From Megachile rotundata (taxonomy: Eukaryota > Arthropoda > Insecta > Hymenoptera > Megachilidae), in NCBI RefSeq assembly GCF_050947335.1, contig NC_134983.1:9424001-9488000 (forward strand): 64,000 nt of DNA, read 5' to 3'. Shown here in pieces: positions 36,473-48,992 of this stretch. A program made the translations under genes and the position numbers. The notes under the pieces are model-generated. The model was not told the origin of the DNA. It saw only the letters and a list, made by a program, of their open reading frames with translations, and made no database searches. How positions within the stretch are numbered: position 1 is the stretch's first letter; each line of letters begins with the position of its first letter.

Positions 36473-36817
36473 CATATATATGTACATACTTCATATGTCA
36501 CAGATTTTAACTGATCATAATTACATAAAATAATTGTATTCAAGTTTTCAATTTGTACATAAAGTCTAATTTAAATATTTACTTAAAACTGTTATTATAT
36601 TTTAAAATTCTGCATAAAACGTAAGTAGTATAAAATGCATAAAAGAGGCAGTATTAATATTATGCGGAATGTCCAAATTTAAATGATAATAAATTTCATT
36701 TTGACCAATTTGGTACACAGAAGTGAGATATTACCAATTATGTACAGTAGTTGCAAATTTTGCAACTTAATTGTATTACAAAATTACAATTTAAAAGAGT
36801 ATATCATATTAATACAT

Positions 36818-38505
36818 TCATAGACTAGCTTTTAGTGCTTGATCAAGATCATCTAAGAGATCTTGTTCTGTTTCAAGACCAATGGACAAACGAACTAATT
36901 GCTCGGTAATACCTAACGCTATTCTAGTTTCTTCAGAAATTGATGCGTGAGTCATGACACATCTATATAAAAGATTTAGAGATAAATAATAAAATATGTA
37001 TTTCCTATATTATATAGTAAATTGTCATTTACTTACGGTAATTCAGCAAGGGATTCAAAACCACCAAGTGATTCAGCTAATGTAAATACTTTTAGTGCCT
37101 TTAAAAATTTTGTACTATCTCCTTTAATATAGACAGAAATCATTCCACTATAACCAGACGTTTGTTTGAGAGCAAGTTCATGTTGCGGGTGAGATGGAAG
37201 ATCTATAATCCAATAAAACTATTATTTAATGAAACTATATTACATCTACATAAGGAGGTAGATAAGAAAGTTATGTGGCTGATAATTTATATAAATACAT
37301 ACACGGATGAATTACTTGTTTTACACAAGGATGAGTTTCTAAAAACTTTGCAACTGCTAATCCATTCTTCATATGCTTTTGCATTCTGATTTCTAAAGTT
37401 TTTAAACTTCGATTAACCAAGAAACAGTCAAAAGGTGATGGAACAATGCCCATAGCTGAAATGATAAAAAAATAGTAAATAATATTAACTAACATTAATT
37501 TGAAAGTATAATTGCACTACAATTAAAAAAAAAAAAAACCTTACCATTTTGTAAAAATCGAAGTCTTGTTGCAATATCATCCCTATTTGTAATTGCTGCA
37601 CCCATAATAACATCTGAATGTCCATTCATGTATTTTGTCAAAGAATATACTACAATATCTGCACCTAATTCCAATGGTTTCTATAATAAAATATACGTCG
37701 ATTATTTGATTTACATATTATATTGAATTATGTCGGATAAGAAAATTTACCTGATAATAACTTGTTAAAAAGGTATTGTCTACTACTAAAATAATTTCAG
37801 GATTTTTATGCCTCAATATTTCAGCAACTGCCTTAATATCAACTAATTTGAGTAAAGGATTAGTTGGTGTCTCTAACCAAACCATCTGAAAAAAGATGCA
37901 AATATATCTACATATTTATAAGAATAAATCTTCCATTCAGTATTAAACTGTGTTTACAATATTAAATAGAAATACAAAACTTTTTTATACCTTTGTATTT
38001 GGTTTTATGTGTTCTATAATATTATTTGGATTTGTCATATCAATAAAAGTTATTGAAACATCGTTTGTAACTAAACAATGTTGAAAGTAACGGTTAGTTC
38101 CACCATAAATATCATCACAAGATACTAAATGATCTCCCGATTTTAATAATGAAGATATTACTGTTGTAGCACCCAAACCAGATGCAAAAGTAAATCCGTG
38201 TTTCCCATTGTCCAAAGCAGCTAAACATGTTTCCAAAACTTTTCTTGTAGGATTGCCACTTCTACTATAATCAAAACCCTGAAAGGTAAGAAATCATAAA
38301 ATGATATAATTCTTTAAAAAATTTTCCTTTCCCTACACTTTTCTTTCTTTTTATTTATTCAAAATCTTACTCTATGTTCTCCAGGTCCATCTTGACGATA
38401 AGTAGTGGACATTGAAATAGGAGGTATTATTGCACAATGATTCCATTGTAATGGATCTTGTCCAGCATGTATGGCTTTAGTAGCAAAACCTTCATTCGTT
38501 GACAT
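36818..38505 (-). CDS. CTH: Cystathionine gamma-lyase
   Basis: PLP enzyme of the transsulfuration pathway: cystathionine to cysteine, 2-oxobutyrate and ammonia, with H2S as a side product. Cytosolic homotetramer. Exons in transcript order: 38505-38371, 38278-37991, 37885-37751, 37680-37545, 37455-37303, 37202-37037, 36962-36818, all in frame, 385 residues (human enzyme 405). Seen: the N-terminal FATKAIHAGQDP, YSRSGNPTR, the segment FASGLGATTV, WLETPTNP, the Schiff-base lysine motif YSLTKYMNGHSD, and the C-terminal LAESLGGFESLAELP and THAS. Start ATG at 38505 is preceded by an acceptor (TTCTAG), and a non-coding 5' exon with donor GTAAGT ends at 39075. It is head-to-head with TMEM59. Confidence 0.95.
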
Positions 38506-38864
38506 ACTAGAAAACATTTAAAATATTCATTGCACCATTGGGAAAATTAAAATTAAAAGAAATTTTAAAATATCTGTGATAGTTAATAAAGAAAGCATAT
38601 ATACATAAACTGAAATTTAAATGCTCAAACCGAAATGAACTACACATATGCTTGCAACTTTCATCGTACACACATAAATTACATCATACTATTGGATTCT
38701 TATGAATAATATCTCAATATAAATCCAGGATTTAGATTATGTTATAACTCTTAAGAGCTTTATTACTACTTATCTTTCAAACTGTAATCCAAGTTGATAA
38801 TTTTAACTTTAATTAAGAACTGTAAATACTCATCAAGTTTAAGATTTTTTATATTTCTCACTTT

Positions 38865-39015
38865 AAAAAAAATGATAAATACATGAAATAAAATACTAAT
38901 CTTACATAGAACTCTAAATTTCTTGCTTTCGAAAAAGTGATAATTATATGAAATAAAATACTAAATTTCATGCTTTCGAAAAAATAATAAAATACTAAAC
39001 TTACATAGGGCTCTG
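38865..39015. repeat. Short AT-rich tandem repeat in 5' intron of cystathionine gamma-lyase
   Basis: Two to three imperfect copies of a 50-80 base unit containing ATGAAATAAAATACTAA, CTTACATAG and TGCTTTCGAAAAA. It lies in the intron between the non-coding first exon and the ATG exon. Confidence 0.55.
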
Positions 39016-39074
39016 AATAATTTGAATTAATCTTATACACATTCATATTGAAGAAACACGAAATTATTACTTAC

Positions 39075-39766
39075 TTGAATTAAAGAATCTACAAACGGAA
39101 GAAAATTCACTAAAAGAAAGTAATTGTTAATTGAATGATTGAAAATTAATATAATTCTTGAAATGTTAACAATAACACGTTAAGTGTTAAAATAACAGAT
39201 TTTACACGTGGCACTGTCTATTTATGACTTCAGCAGGGATCAGGCGTGCTACTTATAATATGCCGATGCTCGTGATTGGAGTAAAGAGTAGGGATACAAC
39301 TATATGAAATTGTCCGAGTTAATGTTATTAACCTCTACATCTGCAAAGAAAATGTGTATCATAGATTGTCTTTCAGCAAACGGAGTGTTGATGATGATTT
39401 TGCGTTCTTTTGCGCATGTTAAGTATAGCAAAGCTCAAACATACGCAACAATATTAGCGATGTAATATGTTTTAATGTATTATTAAATACAAGGAAATAT
39501 TTTATTTTGTATAATTTTTTATTTATCGTTTAATCAAATGATTAGAAACATCTAACATTCTTTAATAATTTCAAAAGAGAATATTGGTCAGTTCTTATAT
39601 ACACGATAGAACATGCAACCAATGCGATGTGTTCCCACCATAATTAAATCGATATTTACTCGATTATTCGCGAGCTATCAACCTTCGGCGAGTGAAGTTT
39701 CTTTCTTAAACGAATCACTTTAATTGACACTTGAAATACTACATTTGAAAGGAATAATACACTGAA
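39075..39766. promoter_or_regulatory. Bidirectional promoter region, CTH / TMEM59
   Basis: The cystathionine gamma-lyase 5' non-coding exon begins its donor at 39075 on the minus strand. TMEM59 starts translation at 39767 on the plus strand. The roughly 500 bases between hold TGCGCATG (39411-39418), the reverse complement of the CATGCGCA word found at other promoters here. No TATA box was recognised. Confidence 0.45.
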
Positions 39767-41047
39767 ATGAGAAAAGTAAAGGGAATTATTTCATTATTGC
39801 TGATATTTTTTGTTAATATTGTACGTAGTGATGTGTTTTATAATCTTCTGAATCGAGAGGATCCGTGCATTAATCTATGTGAAAAAACACCGTTGTCTTT
39901 TGCAAATGTACGTATTAAATCATTAAATATACATATTCATTTAGTTGTATAACGTATCTAAATAATAAAACAACTTTTAATTTTAGAATAAATATGTCAA
40001 ATCATGTTGTCAACGAGGTTGTAGGTTCTTCAATTTAGTGGACTTACATTATGGATTAGAATCAAACAGTTTAAATGGTACAAGAGATGCCTGCGAAGCT
40101 TGTACGTAAATATTATATTATTATAGCATTTAAATAATTATTTAATTATTTATTAATAATTAATATTTCTTTTTATTTTATTATAGCATGTACAGAAGCA
40201 TATACAGCACCACAGGATCGTTCTGCATGTAGTACTGGTTGTGATTTTATGGCTAAACAACGTACTTCAGATTTATTATCATTATTTTCTGTTGCAATCT
40301 ATGTGGAAGAAGGAGTTAATTCCAATATAGTTCTAATGTCACCTGATATACCTGAAAATGATATTTTATCTGATCCAGGATTACGAAAGGAACTTCTTCC
40401 TGGTTGGTGGGATTCAAATGGATTTAAGTTACCACAGACATATATTAAAACTGTCCCATTAGATGCTGGGGTAAGTTTTAATTTTAGAAAAATTTATATC
40501 TTAAATTAAAAGCAAAGAACACAATTCTAATATAGTAATATTTCATAAAAATATATGTATGCACTTCATACAAATATTAAATTTTGTACATAACTTAATA
40601 TATTTCTTTTGTTATGTCATTTTTATTCTTGTGACTGAATTATTTGGCATGCCTAGACCTAGTTACATAATAAAAGGTATTTATTATCTAATTTAATACC
40701 TAATAATAAAAATATAGACTGTGGATTATGGCATACCATCAGACTACTTTCGAGAAAGTGACCAATCAGCTTCAATACCTGGATCTGATTGGCTTCAGTG
40801 TGCTTCAAAACATATTGGACTACCTCATTGGCTTCTGGCTTCTGCTATCGCAGCAGCAGCACTATCTGCATTTTGGTTGTGTTTATATCCAGAAAAATCT
40901 GCAGATCCTTATAGAGAAATACTTATCGAGAAATCTGATATTTCTCCAACATTTGCATTGTACATACCAGAAGCACCATTGCATAAAAAACCTCCTCCTA
41001 AATATACGGAAAGTGTTGATGCAACAGAAAGTAACATGAAAGTTTAG
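39767..41047 (+). CDS. TMEM59: Transmembrane protein 59 (TMEM59)
   Basis: Type I membrane protein of Golgi/endosomes. In vertebrates it modulates glycosylation/trafficking and promotes ATG16L1-dependent autophagy and Wnt receptor clustering. Exons: 39767-39907, 39987-40101, 40187-40470, 40718-41047, in frame, 289 residues (human 323). Seen: signal peptide (IISLLLIFFVNIVRSD), a cysteine-rich luminal part (DPCINLCEKT, CCQRGCRFF, CSTGCDFM), one transmembrane segment (WLLASAIAAAALSAFWLCLY) and a cytosolic tail with YREIL and proline-rich KKPPPKY. A poly(A) signal follows. It shares a promoter region with cystathionine gamma-lyase. Confidence 0.9.
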
Positions 41048-41115
41048 CTAAGAATTTTAGTGGTACAATTTTAAAGTGGTTTTCAAAGATGTTTAAACAT
41101 ATTAATACAATTTTG

Positions 41116-41121
41116 AATAAA
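41116..41121 (+). terminator. Poly(A) signal of TMEM59
   Basis: AATAAA 69 bases after the TMEM59 stop codon, followed by a GT-rich stretch (GGATGTTTGT). Confidence 0.5.
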
Positions 41122-43284
41122 GGATGTTTGTATTAAATATAGTAGAGCTTTATAAGCATTAAAATGATTAAAAGTAACTGCATTTTCTGTTACCAATAAA
41201 ATTATTTATAGTTTAAAGATAAATTTCTAAGAATGTATATGAAAAAATTAAGCTTTAAAAGATTTATTCAGATTTTCAATCCTATGAGAACTAAAATCAA
41301 AGTAGATGGTAAAATAGGCTAAAAAATATTTTCTAGGAAAGCAATTTATGGTAATGTTGTGCACATATACACGCTGATATATTACTTTATATGCAAATAT
41401 ATTTCATTTTTTATAACATGAAATAATAACTGATCAGTTGTTTTCTTATAGATATAGTTATAAAAACCAGTACCGAAATGGAACTTGAAAAAAAAATATG
41501 TATGCACATGTAATAAGACTGCAAATTATGTACATACTTCGTTAGTAATTTAGTGAAAATCAAAAGTTTTTATATTTATAATGATGCATTATTTTTCTAA
41601 ACATTATTTACAAATAGAAACAAAATTTACTTATATTAATTGCAATTTACGCAATATTTCTAAATCTTTGTTTGTTACACTTACATTGGTTAAAAATTTT
41701 AGTACTAAAATGTTTATTTTATTTAAAATGTAAAAATTGTAATTTTTAACTTTAAGACGTTTGCGTTATATGTATGCATTTTTTTATACATAAAATTATT
41801 ATCTATAAAAATTATATAAAATTTTACTTGAAAATTGAAGAATAATTAAATTTTGAAAAAGGCATTTATAGGAATTATAATTATTAAATACATTATGTTG
41901 ATATTTTAATTATAAACGATGATTTAGTTTTTTTATCTTTACTTCACACAAACAAACAGAATGTTGTATAAACTAATACGTCAAAAAATGAAATTGAAAA
42001 TAGCCTTGAAATTTTTAAAAATATTATTTTACCATAAAATTTTCAAATATGGTGTATTATATTATATGGAAAATATATAACAAATAAAATCATAAATATT
42101 GAAATATGATTAAAAATTAATGTATAATTATATAATCAGTGTAAGATATTATTTAGAAATATTTAAGACTCCTAATGTATGTACCTTTGTACTAAAATAT
42201 TAGGAAATATTACATAAAATTTAATGTGATTTGAAAGTAAGAAGTCAAATAATTATGCAATAACCAAAACTTTTTATAGTGTTAAATTTTTTAGCATAAT
42301 ATTAAAATTAAAAGTATGTTTTTAATTCAAAGATATTGATTAATAAGCTATAAAATTGATCGTTATAAATATTAAACACATATAAAAACTGTTGTCATAA
42401 TTTTTAAGGAAAATACCGTCTTTTTTAGAAATCAATTTTTTTCAAGCAAATTTTACTTATTGAGTAAGTAACAGTGGGAATTGATTTAATTTTTAATTTC
42501 AGTATATGAATTATAAGCTAATTTCTATAAGTATGCGGTATGAATAAAACTAGATAATGTATTTTCATTATTCTGAAAGGAATTGTTAGAATTATCTAAC
42601 ATAAAATTTGTATAAAAGTCATAATAGAGTATTATTGTAGTTAAACGTTTACCTTCATTACTTAAGGTGGTCTAATATGTATGTATTAGAATATTTAATG
42701 TATAAGGAATTATATTCCAAAACCAAAGTATCTCATGTTCCTTACATAGGATATTGATAAATTCACTGTATTATTAATAAATATTTGTTATTCCGCTATA
42801 TACAATGTAACAAATAAAATTATACAAAGGATATAGATAGTACTTGTTAGTTTACTCCATATTCGAATCATTTTATTTAAACAAAACAGAACAATTTTTA
42901 TAGTTTTCAATACGAGACAGTAATTTAACGTTATCGCGTAACAAAGATAAAGATTAGCACCTTCCATAAACGTTAATTATAGTCATCAAACCAAAAGTAC
43001 ATTCCGCGGTACCGATTAAAATTTCACGTCCAAAAGTGTTCGCATAGAAAACAAGGCTTCTCAATTTTTAATTATTTTGTTACCTTATTCGCCATTGTTT
43101 TTAAGTTTCCTTATAATAAAGAATTATCTTTTTAATTCAAGATAACTGCAATATGTACAATATGAAAAAGTATCTTGAATCCAAAAAATAATTCAAACTC
43201 TTAATTGTAAAAAGAATTGATCTGTACAATAGTTATCACTTAATTTCGTTTAAATATTATCTTAATTCTAAATATTTAAAACAT
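41122..43284. other. Very AT-rich intergenic region
   Basis: About two kilobases of roughly 80% AT with no open frame of note on either strand. It probably contains the 3' UTR of the minus-strand gene ending at 43285. Nothing else recognised. Confidence 0.55.
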
Positions 43285-45951
43285 TTACAGCCAATAAAGT
43301 TTTGGATCGTCTCTCCTAACTTGAAGTTTTAATACATGCCTATATATTTTTAATGCTGGACCTAACAGTAAATCGAGTCCACTCAGAACATCGGACCGTT
43401 TCATTAACAGTAAAGAATGACCATCAATATCCTGAAACAATCAATATTATAAAAAGTTAACAAATAACTAGAAATAAGGGGATCAAAAATTCATACCTGT
43501 TGTCTGAACACTTCTGCTTCTTTTGGAAAAAGTCTTGCAAAATATTGATATACTTGTTCAGATGTCCAATCTGAAGCATCAGGTATATTTGGATCAATTC
43601 CGTCTCTTGGACTATCGTCGTCCATTTGGTCAGAAGATCCTCTGGCAGGTGACACTTGGGGACTTAAAACTGGAGGTAACACGGGTGGATTTGATGGTGT
43701 ATCAGGTCTGTTATTAATCAGACCAATATTTTGGTTTATACTTGTTTTATAATGTTTTTGAATACAATCATTACATTGCCATTTTGAATTCGATTTAGGA
43801 ATCATTATTCGTGGTGTGTGGCAATAATAATGATAGGCTTCATCACAAGTGAAACATGTTGCTAGAGGACCCTGTAAAATAATAATATTAAATTACCATA
43901 TACAAAAGATAGACATGTTAGTCTTACTTCACTTACAGCATCTGAAGTTTCACAACATATCGTACAGCTTTTGCAACGTTCACATTGCCAACTGCTGCCT
44001 GCTTTTTGAATCATTTCTTCTGGGCTATAAATACAACTTGGATGTGCTGTAAATAAAAATAAATTTAAATGTCTCAGAACATTGATTTCTAAATGTTATA
44101 ATATTTTCAATATGACAAATACCTCGTACTGTACAATCACGACAAGCAACTAGAGTTTCTTGTTTTTCTTTGGCACAAAGACTACACTGTCTACAAGGTC
44201 CATCTTTGACAGCTGATTTTGAAGAATCTTGAGGCTCTTGCGATACAGTAGATTTATTTTGAGATCCTGGTTGTCTTCCACGTTTTCTTTTTACAAGATT
44301 ATTGTCAGAGGGATCAAATACTTTCTTAGCTCTCTGAAACATAATTTTTGTGCACTTGACAACTACACAAATTTAATAATAATGTAATCACTAGTGATAG
44401 GATCTAAGTATATTGCAAGTAAGTTTGAATCTAATTAAATAGCTTTAAACAGTTCTTGAATGCATCAAGAAAATAATAATAGTTTTGAATGTACTCATCA
44501 AATTTTAACGAAAAACTTTGAATCCTTACTGCAAAAGATATAAGAGATATTTCCAAGCATAATCGAACCTTGATCAAGTATATTTACTTACTAAAATCCT
44601 ACAAATACTTGTTCTAGGTTCAAAATCAATTTGTATAATATGAGCACTTTGTAAGTTCATAGAAAAGAATATTGTCTTTTTATTGGTATTTGTATCCCAC
44701 GAAGCAAAACTTTTGTTTTGAACATTGAGTATATTTGAATTTGATCCCATCTCTAGTAACCGCTACATATATAACGCGCACCTTTCTACGAGCACTACGA
44801 AAACCACCAACATTAGTATTAGACGGTGTGGGCGATGGATTAGTAGAACTTCTTCCCGCATCTTCGTCTTCTCGTTCTTCGCTAAGATGTCCGGATTCTT
44901 CTCTCTTTTCCTTCTGCGAATGTATTTCCTCTTTATTGTCTTTTCGATAATCCTCAAATTTGATCTCTATGTCCATAGGATCGTCGGTTCGAACAAGTAG
45001 GCGCTGTTTACGCTCAGCTTTCGACGACCTTTTGAGGTTATGTGTCTGATTATCGGTATTTTTGGATTCCTCTTTTGTACTTTCAATAGAAGTTTGCGAT
45101 GGATCTATCGAGTCTTGGTCTCTCATAGAATCGTGTTCCACCAGTAAATCGGCGTTTTCGTTTCTTCCAACTATTATCTCGTAACATTCTTCCTTCCTGA
45201 TTTGCGGATCAGATTTGGGGCTTGCCTGACGTGAAGATCTCGGTGTGTTCGACCTAGAGTCCGTAATCGTCAAGTTTTCGGTTTCATCAAAATCATACAG
45301 TCCACCGGTGGTCGACGAAACAGTTTGTATTTCCTTGCGTCGCGCATTCCCATTCTCAAGCGTAAAAGATTCCCGATGCGTGGATTCGACGGTAGTTGTC
45401 ATGTCAGACGTCGCCACCAGCGAGTAATTGCCGTTAGAGAGACGCGTCAGATTACCGCTGGCCACTTCTTTGCCGAGAAAATCTTCTACCATACGTCTCG
45501 AAGTGGGATTCGACACACCATCAAGCAACTGTTCGATCAATCTGTAAGCTGGTACACCTTGATCAAGGTAATCTGGCTCCTCGACAACGAGCTCGGCCAC
45601 GGCACCCGCCACCATCCCGGAGTTCAATTTCTCTTTCACGAAACCCTCTGGTCGATTTTTGTAAAGCTGTAACCGTGACCATTTTGATGCGTTCCTATAA
45701 CTGGTATTACCTTTGTAATCAACTTGGATGACCTTTTCTGCTTCGATTAATCGATGAAGATCAGCGATGGTGTCTCTCGCATCCACAGAAAATTTTCGCA
45801 ACAAATAGTTACATATACGATCAGCATCAGGCCGTGCTTTACGTCGACGTAACTGATCTATTGCCTCCAGGATTTGCTCCTCGTGGAGTATTTGTGTTTC
45901 CACCCGATGTTGCTGCATTATTATGCGTCGATAAAACGTTTTTCGCAACAA
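43285..45951 (-). CDS. Chromatin protein: SAMD1-like winged helix, tandem PHD, SAM
   Basis: Exons in transcript order: 45951-44782, 44333-44123, 44046-43937, 43871-43497, 43431-43285, in frame, 670 residues. The N-terminal part (LEAIDQLRRRKARPDADRIC...) matches the SAMD1-like winged helix also found in KAT6 proteins, which binds unmethylated CpG DNA. A long charged Ser/Glu linker follows, then a KRKRGRQPG AT-hook-like/NLS segment. Next come two PHD-type zinc fingers (CRQCSLC...CRDC...HPSC...CERC and CTICCETSDAG...CFTCDEAYHYYC...CNDC), resembling the KAT6/DPF tandem PHD. A SAM domain ends the protein (WTSEQVYQYF...DIDGHSLLLMKRSDVLSGLDLLLGPALKIY). There is no acetyltransferase domain. Likely a SAMD1/Drosophila Lint-O-type co-repressor of L(3)mbt, but orthology is inferred from architecture. 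The start could also be the Met 11 codons downstream. Confidence 0.82.
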
Positions 45952-46479
45952 TGCGATATTTTACGATTCACCTTCATGCGATACTCGAGGGGAGCGTAGA
46001 ATTCATAAAAATGATTTTCACAGCGATACTTTGTGCACGTTTTTAAAGTGCTTGGACCATTCGCGCGTGATGTCATAACGATTGACAAATTTTTATGTAT
46101 GCTGCGTGTATATCCGCTATCAATTTATTAGATTTTCGTTTTTCATTCTTTTTCTCAATTTGCGACATAAACGTGATCGGCGACTGTATATCAATCCATT
46201 ATTCCTTAATTACATTTATAATGATGCATAAATAGAAAGTAAATCGATCTTGTATGAGAAATTGTTCCCACCGGCGTTCGTAAGAAGCGCAAAATCAATT
46301 TCGTGTATAAAATAAATTCGAGCGCTATATCACGATAAAAGCGTAATACATTTCAATACGATTGTTTTATTTTCGAATCGTATAATAAAATACTTCTACG
46401 GATAAAAAAGAAACATAATCAGAGAACTGGCAAACGCGATACGATATTATCGATTACACGGATCGACCAAACCAATAAC

Positions 46480-48050
46480 GTGCAAAATCTATGGCGCATT
46501 TGGAACGCGCGAAATGTCCGCTCAACGTTTCAGCATTGATCACCGACCGCGGAGCGATTAAACGCGGCTCACGGAACGAGCTCACGAATGATCAACTTTG
46601 TATCGTTGGTCCGGTACCGGGGGAGAGGATTTCGAATCGCGTACCGCAGCTGCGCCGATCCATCGTTGGACTGAAGCCGAAAGGTGTACCGACGAGAGGC
46701 AATCTGACAAAGTCAGGTCGTCCGCCGCTGCTGGATCGAACATCGAACTGCAGCGCGACGCATTTCACACCCTTTACACGCACTTTCAACGTCAGAATAC
46801 TTTCCGTGTCCACGTACGTAACTTCCTTCCGGTAATCGTAAGGCACGATTTAAAATTCGAACAAATCGTCGTTATATCGAAATAATCGCGGAGCCGAACA
46901 AAGAGAATCGTCTTCGTATCGGTTGGAACCGCTTGTTCTTTGTCCGTTGTGTTTCACCGTTAAAAAGAACCTAATTCGTGAATGTCTTCTTCAGATATCC
47001 ACGTACGCGCCGAGTGACCGTCGAACGTTTACGCCACGCGTTAATCGTTTAACGAGGAACACCTTTCTCGCACTGTCCGACAACTTTTCCGCGGTGTTGG
47101 ATCTCTCTGTCGAGCGCGCTTCGCGACAGGCTACTCCGATACACGCGACCACCAAACGACGATTCCACGAGTCCACAGTCCTCGCGAATGTGCACGCCAC
47201 ACATACGTATCACACGTACACGTACATGTACACGTATACTTTCGTGTACGTACCACGCGGGATATACATCGTCGCCGGTTGCGTTTCCCGTATACGTCCG
47301 TACGCGTTGACACCGTGCACGGACCCTTCACGAAAACTTTCGCGGATATATCGTTTATCGTGCGCGGTGACGCGTACAACCAATTCCAAGAACGTCGATA
47401 AGCCTAGACAATTGTATCGCGCGATAGCCACCGCAGCACACGGCAAACCTGCGAGACGCGGTCTTTTCCCGAGGTCGACTCGGCGCGCGCCAGCTTCTTC
47501 TCTCACTCCCGGTTCGACCGGCCGAATTATTCTCGCGGATTCGCACCTTTAAAGATTACGACGCGCGTTTACAAATCGTTGTCGCTCGGTCGACGAACGT
47601 GTTCTTTATAGTTTCCAACGTTCTTCCAACACTTTCTTAAGCGTCGCATATTTCAATAGCGGTGCAACGCGCGAGACGCGCTCTTTTTCTAGAGGCGGCC
47701 TCTCGTGCGCGCCGCGCCAGCTCTCCTTGTACAGAACGCCCAAAAAGATCGAACTCCGTGAAACTGTGACGCACTTCACCTCGCTAGTTTTTTCACTTTC
47801 GAGAATTCTTGTAAAATTGTTTGCATCACCGATTGACTGCCCTCGTAGCTGGTTCCACGAATTATTTCGATAAAACTTCAGAGCGCCAAGCCGGGTGCGG
47901 CTACACGCGAGTATGGACGGGCCGCCGCTGGAGTACGGAACACGCGGAGCGCACTTTTTGCGGGGACGGGCCGTACAGGTGCGGCGATATCTTTGTTAGC
48001 ACCCTAAATGGAACCAGCTTCTGCGCATCGCTTTCACCGATTTTTTTCTA
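46480..48050. other. CpG-rich island upstream of the winged-helix/PHD/SAM gene
   Basis: GC and CpG content rise sharply, with many CGCG, ACGCG and CGTACG words. The region lies beyond the 5' end of the minus-strand gene starting at 45951 and may hold its promoter and non-coding first exon. Open frames up to 209 residues here (for example 46923-47552 plus) are explained by low stop-codon frequency. They overlap on both strands and have no domain. Confidence 0.5.
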
Positions 48051-48992
48051 ATTATTTCTTTTTCTTCTTTTTAATTGAAAAGATTAACGTAAAGATGTAC
48101 TTTTTTCATATTTTTCTTCAAATAAACAAAATAAAAGGAACTAAATATTTTTATGCGGAATATTGATTTATTTTATGTAGAACGTTTGAGAACTTTGATA
48201 ATTGATTTTTTTTTTAGACAATACACAGAATATTTGTTTACAATGAAATAAAAACGTTGAATTATAATTTTATTCTTTAATATCAAAAGAACAACTAGTT
48301 TCTATGTAAATTTACAGTAAAATAAAAATGTTCGTGAAAAATTTTTTCAACGATTTACGCATGATACATTCCTGCACTTGTGATTTTAGAAACGACCGTG
48401 ACGTATCGGCCATTTTCGAGCGCTGCTGTCCTCGTTCCCGGCCGAATAGCTCCGTTTTGAGCCTGTTTTCAGATCGACGGATCTGACGCAACGGATCATA
48501 AGCAATTCTTAAATTACGTTACACGTAATGCGTTTAAATTCCTTGTTTTTGTAGTAATCGTTTCAAAAATGAAAGTTTGAAGTTTTAATTGTAAATATCA
48601 AACTGTATTCTTTTTAAATATATTAAGAATACCGAGAAGTTTCCACAAACGTTTGATCACGAAAGCATACGTATCTAATACGTAATAAAAAAAAATAAAA
48701 TATAACGTTGGGATTATCATTTTCTTATTTCAGTGACTGAACAAAGCAGATCTTAACTTTTATAGACGAAAAATAAATACGTAACGATTTGAACACGCAA
48801 CCAAAGCAATGGAAAGAATATTTTTATTTTTAGCAATTTAAAACATTTATGTTTCAAACATTTTTATTATAAAATATACCAATATAAAAAATGTATAATG
48901 CAAACATATGAAAATAAAAGATATGTACTGTTAATAATCTGGTATATCTTCAGTAGCACAACCATTATTAGTGAATACTTTTGTTGTATAAA
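48051..48992. other. Intergenic, AT-rich with one GC patch
   Basis: Mostly AT-rich. A GC-richer patch at about 48390-48500 could be a promoter fragment or first exon but nothing recognisable is encoded. The right part probably holds the 3' UTR of the minus-strand gene that stops at 48993. Confidence 0.45.

Noticed and set aside
46923..47552. 209-residue plus-strand frame in the CpG-rich region
   Set aside because: Composition follows the GC-rich repeats (ACGTACACGTAC), overlapping frames exist on the other strand, there is no domain and no splice context. Low stop density explains its length.
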